From: Amblyornis subalaris
Lineage: Eukaryota; Chordata; Aves; Passeriformes; Ptilonorhynchidae
Reading direction: 5' to 3'
NCBI GenBank assembly: GCA_018881555.1
Contig: JACAXG010000122.1
Coordinates: 2,515,955 to 2,579,954, forward strand
DNA: 64,000 nucleotides
The notes under the pieces are model-generated. The model was not told the DNA's origin. It made no database searches and worked only from the letters and a program-made list of their open reading frames with translations. A program made the position numbers and the translations under genes. Positions 35,641 to 44,699 of the stretch are shown here, one piece after another; the first letter of the stretch is position 1, and every line of letters begins with the position of its first letter.

Positions 35641-37519
35641 GGGAGTTTTTTGGTGGTTGCCGTCTGTTCCTGGGATTTTGTTGCTGAGGTCTTTGTGGAC
35701 CTGGACGAAGAGGCTCGGGGGGTGGTTGGTTATCAGGACAGTCTTTAATGAAGTGGCCAGGTTGCCCACAATGGAAACATTTTGTGTCTTTGTTAGCTAC
35801 CGCCATGACCTCTGCTACCTCTTTGGCGACGGCTTGGGCTATTAACATGCTTTGGGAGGCCTTGGTGGCACAGGCCTCCAACATGACATCAAGGGTTGGT
35901 GGCGGGTCTAAGGGCAGGGTCTCTAAGATCTTTCGACAAGTGGCATTGGCGTTGGATTTCGCCACCACTGTAATAAGGGCCTTTTGGGCTTCCTTATTAG
36001 CCACCTGCTTTTCTATGGCGTTTAAGCTGATTAATAAATTGTATAAATGTCTCTTCAGGACCCTGCTTTATATCCGAAAAGGCCTGTATAGGTGTTGCCT
36101 CTGTAGGTGTTAGGAGGAAGGCCCTTTCAGCTGCCCCCTTGATGTCTTGTAACACGCCCTCTGGCATTGCATCGGCCTGTTCTTGTGGCTGTTCCCAGTT
36201 GCCCTCCCCACATAGGTGGTCTAAGGTGAGGTGGGCTGCGGCCTCCTCGGTACGGTAGCAGGCGAGAAGGTCCTGCAATGCCCTCTTCCATGTTCTCTCC
36301 CAGAGGAGAAATTCCGCTGGGGAGAGCAGGCACGAAAACAAGTTTCTTAGGTCATGGGGTGTGAGGACATGGGTGGCTAGGGTGGCGTTAAACAAGTTTT
36401 TAAAATAGAGTGAGTCCCTGCCGTGGCTCTGGGCAACCTTACACGCTCCTTCAGTTGAGTATAAGGTAGCTGTGTCCACACCGGTCGCCCACCCCGCTGG
36501 TACACCACTGGAGCCACGGTGATCCTATTTGCTAAGTCCCAAACCCCGTCCGTGGTAGCCTCCCTTTGAATCCTTCCCCAATAGTCATCCACCTCGGAGT
36601 CTGAATCCTCCGGTAAGGCCATAGGTGGGGTAGGCCTCGCCAAGATGGCTGACTTCCGGCTAGGCCCCTGCCCACTTCCAGCCCCACGAGCATGGGAACC
36701 GGAAGCTTGGTGACAGGAGGTGGAGCCCAAACCGGAGGTGGGAGGACCCTGGGCCGGGGGGTGTGTCCCGATAGTAGTGGAAGGGCCCGATGTGCACGTC
36801 ATCGCCACATAGGAGGGGCCCGACACGGTTACATCACACCCCGGCGCGGAGGGAGGAGCAAGGGAGGACGCGTGAGGGGGGACTAGCAGGGACCCAGTGC
36901 CGCCATTTTGTAAAGCTGTCTGAGTTGGTGACGACAAGATGGAGGGGCTAGCCACGTGGCCGGTGCCATCTTGGCGTATAGATTCTAATGGGGGGGACAA
37001 AACTTGAGAAGAGGGATTGGGAGAAAGGGTTAGGAAAGAGCTCTGGCCGGGTGGCGCCTTCCCGTCCAGAGAAGGGTTCAGACTAATTTGGGAGGTGGCA
37101 GGAAGACGGTGGCTATCTTGCACCATTTGGTGAGTTCCATCTCCCGAACCAGCCTGAGTAGGGGAAAAAGGGGTAGGACTGGGGAGGGAGGAAAGCTGTA
37201 ACTGAGGTAACCCCGAACTAGACTCCCGATTTTCTAAACTCGAGACAGAAGCATAAATTAATGGTAAAAGTGAACAAAATTTTTCAACAGAAGATCTCCC
37301 AGTTCCCCTCAAAAACGTCAACTTTTCCCCAACTTTGTCCCAAAACGAAAGAGTTTTAACTAACTCAACAGAAACGTCTGGAAAGTTAACGAAAATCCAT
37401 TTAACAAATGTCTTTAAAGTCCCCTTACTGAAAGTAAATTGATTCCCCACAAGGGTACTGGAAACTTGGATATAAACGTCTCTTTGGGCTCGGGTCAGTC
37501 TAGTACCCATTTTGCCCAA
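35549..37519 (-). pseudogene. gag: Provirus B gag (two frameshifts)
   Basis: Matrix starts with MGTRL near 37510 (MGKMGTRL if the upstream ATG is used) and continues into a long Pro/Ser-rich linker that includes a PSAP late-domain-like motif (PPSAPG). An acidic DSDSEVDDYWGR block follows. The frame is lost near 36440-36470 and capsid continues in another frame (36479-35997; KNLFNATL, major homology QGPEETFIQFINQL). It shifts back near 36020, giving the C-terminal frame (36004-35549) with one zinc knuckle, CFHCGQPGHFIKDC. Each break lies where provirus C or A shows one or two bases more or fewer. Confidence 0.92.
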
Positions 37520-37807
37520 AGAACTTCACCCACTCCCGAGAGGAAAAAGATTTAACTGAAGCGGTGATAAGGGGGACCCTCCGGCACTTACCCACGAAGT
37601 CCTCCGCTGGAACAGGTCAACGAAAGCTCTCGGGGTGGTCCGCTCCCCAGGACTGACCTTCCTCCTCCGAAGGCTCCCGGTCCTCCTCACGGCTTCGCCC
37701 CCTAGAACGTGGGCTCGGCACATGAGGCGCTGGCTGCTCCAAACGCGACTTAAACTCCCGGCGTGATGTTGTTCGTCGGGAACGCTTTCAGGGAACTCCG
37801 CTCTCAG
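37520..37807 (-). promoter_or_regulatory. Provirus B leader with splice donor
   Basis: 288-base leader between primer site and gag. The minus strand reads GGGTAAGTGCC, a strong donor (GT complement at 37590-37591), at the place matching the donor of C. Confidence 0.65.
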
Positions 37808-37825
37808 GTCCCTGTTCGGGCGCCA
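37808..37825 (-). promoter_or_regulatory. Primer binding site, tRNA-Lys(UUU)
   Basis: Minus strand TGGCGCCCGAACAGGGAC, a full 18-base match to the tRNA-Lys3 site used by lentiviruses and MMTV, two bases from the LTR. Provirus A uses the other tRNA-Lys. Confidence 0.95.
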
Positions 37826-37827
37826 GC

Positions 37828-38388
37828 TGTCACGGCTGCTCGATGGATATTGCCGTGACCTTCCCAAAAGCTCCCCGAATCCGGGAAAGCCTTTACCGGA
37901 GGTCGGCAACTAACACGATCCTGGGGAGGACGTGTCCCACTATGGCAGCTAGTTCTTGAGGGTGACAGGGTAGCGGCGAAGAAGTCGAGACGGGTCTTTC
38001 GTATGGTCTCTACAAGGTCTTTATTGTAGAGGGGTCAGGGACAAAAGACAAGATGGAGCCGGGAGCACCGGCTCTTAAGGGACAGAGGGTAGGCGGGGAG
38101 AGCATCAGGGCGAATAGGGTGAGGGCCAGGAGGTGACAGATAGGGAAACAACCAATAGGGAAAGGCGAAGGGAGGGATTAGGGGAGAAAGCCCAGTGGGG
38201 GTACAAACTTTAACGAAAGTTCCAGAACATTAACCATATATGGAACATAATGGGTGTAGCGGTGGGTGGCTCCAAACTCAAGGGGCAGCCCACCAGGGGA
38301 GGAGATGTAGGTGGTTCATGACCGGGAGACGGCCCACCACGACCTGCGGGCCGGCCCACTCCCAGGAGTGGCTTGAATGGCCGCCACA
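37828..38388 (-). mobile_element. Provirus B 5' LTR
   Basis: 561 bases, TG...CA, next to the primer site. The minus strand has AATAAA (plus TTTATT at 38020-38025). Confidence 0.95.
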
Positions 38389-38394
38389 GATGAT
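38389..38394. repeat. Target-site duplication of provirus B, right (GATGAT)
   Basis: Pairs with 29991-29996. Confidence 0.97.
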
Positions 38395-40594
38395 GTGCTC
38401 GTCTGCTGCCCCAATGACAAGTACTTGGCCTGGACTCTGGACTTGGTGATGGGAGCGCTCAAGGCCCAAGGATTCGAGTTACAACCTGAAAAGGTTCAAC
38501 GGACGAGTCCCTGGAAGTACCTCAGCCTTAAAATCACCAAAACAACCATTGCTCCGACCCCAATAGAAATAAAGAACAATCCCTGGACTCTCCATGAGTT
38601 GCACCAGCTTTGTGGCAGCTTGAATTGGGTGAGGCTCTGGTTGGGGTTAACTACAGAGGACCTAGCCCCTCTTTTCAATTTATTGGGAGGAGGGGGGGAC
38701 TTGACATCTCCTAGGTCCTTAACGGCAGAAGCAAGGCGGGCCATCAAGAAGGCGGAAGAGGCTATCTCCACCAGGCAAGCCCACAGGTATCTGCCTCAGC
38801 TACCATTCCATCTTATTATCTTAGGTAAGGCACCACACCTCCACAGCCTCATTTTTCAATGGGACGAGGCGCGGAAGGACTCTCTGGTTATCATCGAGTG
38901 GGTGTTCCTTCCGCACCGACCATCCAAGATAATCACTACGCCACAAGAACGGATGGCGCAGCTCATCACCAAGGGTAGGGCATGACTCCGCACCCTGGAG
39001 GGGTGTGATTTTGCATGCATTTATTTGCTCATTGTCTCAGACCAATTGGAAGCTATGGTCCAGACAAATCTAAATTTGCAATTTGCTTTGGACAGTTACT
39101 CCGGACAAATTTTAAGTCACAAACAAAACCACAAACTGTTTAATGAGGCCTTTATCATCATTCCAAAAGAGGTTCAGAGTAGGAAGCCTCTCAAAGATGC
39201 TCTAACCATTTTTACTGACAGCTCTGGGAGGACCCACAAGTCAGTAATGACTTGGAGGGATCCTCAGACTCTTCAGTGGGAAGAAGATGTTGAGGTGGTC
39301 CCAGGATCACCACAGGTAGTCGAATTGGCAGCCGTTGTTAGAGCATTTGAGCGGTTCCCTGAACCATTTAATTTGGTCACTGATTCGGCTTATATTGCCG
39401 GAGTAACTATGAGAGCTGAGGGCGCTCTCCTAAAAGAAATTTTTAATCGGCGTATATTTGACTTGCTCTTGAAATAAGGTATATTAATTTCCCACCGGGA
39501 GCAACTGTGTTTTATTATGCATGTGAGATCACACACCGATCTCCCCGGGTTTATATCTGAGGGCAACCAGAAGGCTGATGCCCTGGCTGCCCCAGCGGAG
39601 CTTGCCAAGCTCCCTTTGGTGTTTGAGCAGGCTAAGATCAGCCACGCCATGTTCCACCAGAACGTTCCAGCCCTGGTTCACATGTTCCACCTTTTGCGAG
39701 GCCAGGCAAAGGCGATTGTGGCGACATGCCCCAGCTGCCAAAAGTTCCAACTTCCATCCCTTGGCAGCGGGGTTAATCCAAGAGGCGTCAACAGCGGGGA
39801 GGTGTGGCAGATGGACGTGACGCATTTCCCGGAGTTTGGCCGGTTGAAATGCGTTCACGTTTCCATCGATACGTTTTCAGGGGCTATGTACGCCTCTGCC
39901 CATGCCAGCGAAAAGGCCAAGGACGTGGAGAAACACCTCGTCCAGGCCTTCGCTGTGCTGGGCATGCCTAAGGAGATCAAAACCGATAATGGCCCCGCCT
40001 ATACCTCCAAGGAATTTGGGAGCTTCTGCCAAATGTGGGGAGTCAGCCACAACACTGGCATTCCCCATTCCCCAACCGGGCAGGCGATCGTCGAGCGAGC
40101 CCATCAGACGCTCAAACGGGTCCTACTGCAGCAAAGTGCCACTGACCGCTGCAGCTCACCCATATTCAGGCTGTCCAAAGCACTTTTTACCATCAATTTC
40201 TTGAACGGGACGTTTGAGGAGCCGGAACCACCCATCTACCGGCATTTTAGCAACTCCGGGAGACAGAAGCTGAGGGAACATCCTCAGGTTCTCATCAAGG
40301 TTCCAGAGACCCGACAGATTCAAGGTCCTTACCCCCTCATCATCCAGGGACGAGGTTATGCCAGTGTCTCTATGCTGCATGGACTAAAGTGGGTCCCAGC
40401 CAAGTGGGTTAAGTCGTTTGTGTCCCCAGATCCATCTGAACAGACAAGCACCGTGGCCTGGAAGTGCCGGTGACACTGGAAGGATGAAAAAGACCCCAAA
40501 GCCTTGCCTTTTACAGTTTATCCCAAAAAGTTAAAGGTTTCCCCAAAAACCATTGTTATGTTAAGTTAACCCCTGTTTCTGTTTATACCTAGAT

Positions 40595-41998
40595 ATGGCC
40601 TACCCTCCTGCAGTCCTGGAGACCTTCCTGAGAGCCAGCCTGATTCTTCTTGCCTGCATCCAGCTGAGCGGGGCGTGGATCGTGCCACAAACAAGATCCA
40701 GCGTCTGGGCTATGCTAGCAAAGGCCCTTAATCAAAGCCATATCTGTCTCAGCATGGCAGCCCCAGACAACCCAATGTCGACTTGCCTGGTGGGGATTCC
40801 GTTAAACGTTTCTGAATAACCCCTTCTTTTGCTTCCTCTTCAGAAAGAGATGGATCAGAAGACTCACCAAGTAGCCAGGTCCTTTATACTGAGGACTGTT
40901 AAGGTCCTTGTGAACAACCCCCTAGTCCTCTGGAGGGACTGGGTAAAGGACCTCCCTAAGCTACCCGGTGAGCCTGCCAAATTTGAGCTTTTAAGTTCTT
41001 CATTAGCCCCTTTTTGTGTCCATTTTATGTTTACCCCATCTGCTTCTATTGAGTTATATACCTCAGTTGCCCAGCATAATAAAAAATATCAGGCCACCCA
41101 GTGGTGTAAGGCCATCGCTCATGTGAAGGTGGCCTCCACCATGGATGCAACACCAAGGAAGCTTCCCAAAGGACTATTTCTTCTCTGCGGCAACAATGCT
41201 TGGGCCAGCATCCCCTCTTGCCTTCTCGGAGGGCCATGCACTTTAGGAAGGTTGACGCTGTTTACACCCAACATTACTCAAATTAACAACTGGAAGAATA
41301 AGACCCAATTGGCTTGCCAAAAGAGAGATTTACAGGAATTTGATGAAAATTGTGATTCCGAAATTATTCATTGGTCGCATCTCAAAAGGTCCGCTGTGTC
41401 TTGGGTTTCTGCAGCGAAGACTCTAGGGGAATTGGGCACCCTAGAGTGTTGGGTCGCTAAACAAGCCAATTTAACCTCAACCGCCATAAGCAACCTCCTC
41501 GAAGATGAGGGAACAACCAGGAAAGCGACACTCCAAAACAGGGCTGCCATAGACTATCTTTTACTCCTTCACAACCATGATTGCACGGAGTTCAAGGGTC
41601 TTTGCTGTTTCAACTTGTCATCGAGAGCTCCAGATGTCCGCCTCGCTGTTCAACAGATGCAGGGACTTGTCCATCAATTAAAAGAGGAATCCAAAGGCTG
41701 GATGGAAGATTTATTTTCAGGATGAGGACTGTCAGGATGGTGGACCTCCATTATTAAGGACATTTTATGGTTCCTATTCGTTGTTATCCTAATTTGCCTT
41801 TCCCTATGTGTTCTTAAGAGACTTGTTTTCAATTATATTTTTTCTTTATTTAGTAAAAACAGGGGAGATGTGGCGGTGGCCCAGCCTACCTTTAGAATGA
41901 AGATAAATGAAGGCATCCAGTGGGTGGATTTCCCTGCCCAGGACAGTGGGTCCAGGGGCAGGTCGGAGGGCAGTGCCACGGGTGGCACTGAAGCCTAG
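40595..41998 (+). pseudogene. env: Provirus A env (two in-frame stops)
   Basis: One frame runs from ATG 40595 to TAG 41996-41998 with two stops: TAA 40817-40819 in the surface subunit and TGA 41723-41725 just before the membrane anchor. It has a signal peptide, and WIVPQTRSSVW aligned with B and C. The cleavage site is degraded (CQKR instead of RQKR). The fusion loop lies between ENCDSE and LECW. TM carries LQNRAAIDYLLLLHNHDC and CX6CC (CTEFKGLCC), then an anchor rich in Val, Ile and Leu. The last 43 codons lie in the 3' LTR. Confidence 0.92.
41855..41868 (+). promoter_or_regulatory. Provirus A polypurine tract
   Basis: AAAAACAGGGGAGA immediately before the 3' LTR. Confidence 0.9.
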
Positions 41999-42553
41999 GC
42001 CACAGCCCCCTGGGTGTCTGCTGGGATAATGAGCTCCTCTCCTGTTCTAGAAAGTTGTGTGTTACTCAGTTGTTGATTGGTTTTCCCCTTTATGTTTATG
42101 TATTTGCTCAATTGCTTATGTGATTAAGTTCTGGAAAGTTCGGTTCTACTGTGTTCCCCATTGGTTTGTTCAAGTTTGTCCCTCCTTACCGGGTACCTAA
42201 TTGGACACCTGTCACCCTACATCATCTCCCTATTGGTTATTTTCCCTGTACCTCCCTTCTCCGCCCCCAGTATAAGAGCTGTAATCCCTTGCCCGACGCT
42301 CTTTGTAGCACCCCCTTCAGCCTCCCTGTTCTTCCGGCCCTGGGTCGGGGAATAAAGTCTGGACTGTTGCTACATTGAGTCCCTCTGTCTCCTTTGCTCC
42401 CGCCAGTCACTACANTGTTATAGGTTGCTGCCAGCTCCTCGCAGGAGTCACAGAGCAGACTTCTCTCTAACGTGAGAGCTTCCACCTGGCTACAAAGCAG
42501 CTGAAAGTCCTTCCAAACAGGGCACTCACTGCAAGTCGCCTGCTTGGCCTCCG
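41869..42553 (+). mobile_element. Provirus A 3' LTR, 3'-truncated
   Basis: Starts TGTGGCGG. TATAAG lies at 42271-42276 and AATAAA at 42351-42356. It lacks the last 19 bases found in the 5' LTR and runs straight into the 54-base flank repeat, sharing two G with it. One ambiguous base lies at 42416. Confidence 0.95.
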
Positions 42554-42607
42554 GGAGCTGCCTGCTGGACATGGTGGAAGCTTTCAGCAGCTTCTCACAC
42601 AAGCCAC
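42554..42607. repeat. 54-bp direct repeat flanking provirus A, right copy
   Basis: Identical to 25209-25262. Confidence 0.95.
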
Positions 42608-42717
42608 CTCTGTAGTCCCGCCACTACAAAGTTTGGCCATGCAAACCCAATACACGGCCAAGGAACTTTGCCTTCCTGGCTGGTTAAAAAAGGTTTTTTA
42701 GTGGAAGAGGAGGCAAA
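42608..42717. other. Host sequence between proviruses A and C
   Basis: 110 bases of the original locus. The last six (GGCAAA, 42712-42717) are the left target duplication of provirus C. Confidence 0.9.
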
Positions 42718-43246
42718 TGTCACGGCCGCATGGGTGGTGGCTGCCGCAACCTTCCCAAAAGCTCCCTGACAGGGAAAGCCTTTATCGGAGGAGCGAGCAA
42801 CTCTCTCCATCCTGGGAGAGGCGAGACCACACTGGCAGGCTATCTTGAGAGTGATGGGAGGCAGCGAAGAAGGGAGATGGGCCTTTGGTGTGGTTTCTAA
42901 CAACGCATTTATAGAAGGAGGGTCAGGGACCAAAAGGCAAGACGTCACCAGGGACATCGGCTTATAAGGGAGGGGAAAGGAGGTGGGGAGAACATCAGGA
43001 CCAATAGGGTAAGGGCCAGGGAAGAATGACAAGGGTATATCCAATCGGAGTAGGAGAAGGGAGGGACACAGAGAAGGGATCCAATAAAGGTACAGAAACG
43101 CGAGAAAATTCCAGAACTCATTCCATATATGGCAAGTGCCACTCAACAACTGTGGGAGGAGATGTGGGTGGTTTCAAACTCTAGAGAGCGCCCACCACTG
43201 ACAGCGGGTCGGCCCACTTCTTGGACTAGCTTGTACCACTGCCACA
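42718..43246 (-). mobile_element. Provirus C 3' LTR
   Basis: 529 bases, TG...CA, next to the polypurine tract (minus AAAGGAGGGGGAGA, 43247-43260). A TATAAG-type box is on the minus strand (plus CTTATA near 42961). Confidence 0.95.
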
Positions 43247-44538
43247 TCTCCCCCTCCTTTGTTTTTTAACAGAGATGTGACTAACTTAAAGAAAATTCTC
43301 TTGAGACATCCGAAAACGCATAAGATGAGAAACATAAGAAATACAATCCACAGGACAGTTTTGATTATCGATATGGCCCAACCCGACAACCTAGAGTTTT
43401 TGAACAGGTTCTCGAACCACCCCGTGGCCTCCTTCTTCAAGTCGTCCAGCCTCTCGGTGATCTTCTTAATAGTGGAATGGATGCTTTGGCTATTTGAGGT
43501 CAAGTTTAGGCAGCATAGTCCTTCGAATTCCTCACAGCCATGGCCATGGGCGAGGAGGAGGAAGTCAATTGCGGCGCGATTTTGCAGCATCGCTTTTCTG
43601 GTTATCTCCTCGTCCTCAAGGAGTTGACTTAGGGCCCTGGACATTAGGTTTGCTTGTTTCCCTAGACAGCATTCCAAATGACTGATGTCTCCTAGTGCTT
43701 TGGCTGCCGCTACCCAAGGTAAGAGGATAGAGACAGCTGTCTTCTTTGAGTGTGGCCAATCCACAATCCTGCTATCACAATTCTCATCTATATTGGCCAA
43801 ATTCCTTTTTTGACGTGTGGATTGGTCTTTCTGCCAATTCATAATTTGGGTTTTATTGGGGCTAAATAGGGCAAGCTTTCCTAATGTGCAGGGTCCTCCT
43901 CTTAGAGGGGAGGGGATCCCTGACCAGACCCGATTGCCACAGACGAAGAACACTCCTTTGGGGAGCTGCCTGGGTTCTTTAGTGGATGAGGATATTGTGT
44001 GCGAGGTGTAATTACACCAATAAGGGGTTCGATATTCTCTCCTAATTGGGTTTACATCTTTGGTATAGCTTCTTCAAATTGCATCGGACTCCAGCCATTC
44101 AGAGTTAGATAATTTATAGCCAAATATAACACAATATTTTGCTTTTGTGGATCCCAGCAGAGCCAGTTCCTGGGGCTCCTCTTTTGCATGAGTGACAATC
44201 CCCACCCACTCGTCCCAGGTATCGACCGGGTTTGGTCTTTTTCCTGAATACATATAATCTCTATCTGTGAGTGGGACCCCAACCAGACAAGCCGATAGTG
44301 GAACCTCCACCCCTGACATCTTTAAGCACATATGTTCCTGCCCTATGGCCTTGGCTAGCGTTACCCATATGTTGGTTTTGGGTTGAGGAACTAGCCACGC
44401 ATCCACTCCTTTCTGGACCAGGATAATCCCCATCAGCAGGAGGACCCACGGATGGTGAGAGTTCTTTCCGGGTTGGGTCATTCCTCTGTCTGATTTCCTG
44501 TGGAACAACTTAAAATAATGTTTTAAATTAAAATTCAA
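43174..44538 (-). pseudogene. env: Provirus C env (single stop)
   Basis: One continuous frame of about 454 codons with one TGA (44074-44076) in the surface subunit. The likely Env start is MTQPGKN, downstream of the first Met, followed by a signal peptide and WLVPQPKTNIW. The furin-type site RQKR is intact. TM has an internal fusion loop (SILLPWVAAAKALG) between the cysteines of ENCDS and LECC, then LQNRAAIDFLLLAHGHGC with CX6CC (CEEFEGLCC), then a membrane anchor (WAISIIKTVLWIVFLMFLIL) and a tail that overlaps the LTR. This is the best preserved env of the window. Confidence 0.93.
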
Positions 44539-44699
44539 GTTAAAATTTTATTATGGTAATTGTTATGGTAATTGTTATATGATAAGTATTGCCTTCTCCC
44601 CCTATCCCTCTAACTCCCCCTGTTTGTTTTCTTTAGAAAGGAGGGATGGGTAGGAAGGGTATGGGTAGACACACAAGGTACAGCATGGGTTAAGATCTG

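Larger units (their letters stand above)
29997..38388 (-). mobile_element. Provirus B: class II ERV nested in A
   Basis: Complete provirus on the minus strand: 5' LTR (37828-38388), tRNA-Lys(UUU) primer site, gag, pro, pol, env, polypurine tract, 3' LTR (29997-30615). The target duplication GATGAT is perfect. In the parts of the LTRs present in both I count 7 mismatches in about 384 positions (about 1.8%), all transitions. The pol frame is open from end to end. gag, pro and env each carry frameshifts, and pro one stop as well. It is clearly younger than A because it sits inside it. Confidence 0.97.
29370..40473 (+). pseudogene. pol: Provirus A pol, split at YMDD by provirus B
   Basis: Pol carries reverse transcriptase, RNase H and integrase. 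The left part (29370-29996) runs through the RT fingers and palm, including LPQGMKNSPT, and stops exactly after the codons of YMDD. The right part resumes at 38395 with VLVCC in matching phase. In-frame stops follow: TGA 38983-38985 at the end of the RT connection, and TAA 39475-39477 in RNase H. RNase H residues seen are Asp in FTDSSG, Glu in VELAAVV, Asp in TDSAYIAG and Asp in KADALAA. Integrase keeps an HHCC-type zinc module (SHAMFHQN ... TCPSCQ) and the Asp, Asp, Glu triad in WQMDVTH, KTDNGPAY and AIVERAH. The last frame (39517-40473) ends at TGA 40471-40473. Confidence 0.95.
25263..42553 (+). mobile_element. Provirus A: class II ERV, full-length but split
   Basis: Order on the plus strand: 5' LTR, tRNA-Lys(CUU) primer site, gag, pro, pol, env, polypurine tract, 3' LTR. 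Two later insertions interrupt it: solo LTR E in pro (28835-29346) and complete provirus B in pol (29997-38388). Without them A is about 8.4 kb. The two LTRs differ at about 19 of 687 compared positions by my count (about 2.8%). The 3' LTR lacks the last 19 bases present in the 5' LTR. All genes carry stops or frameshifts, so A is dead. Relationship to B and C is clear from gag, pol and env, but A is more distant from them than they are from each other. Confidence 0.95.
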
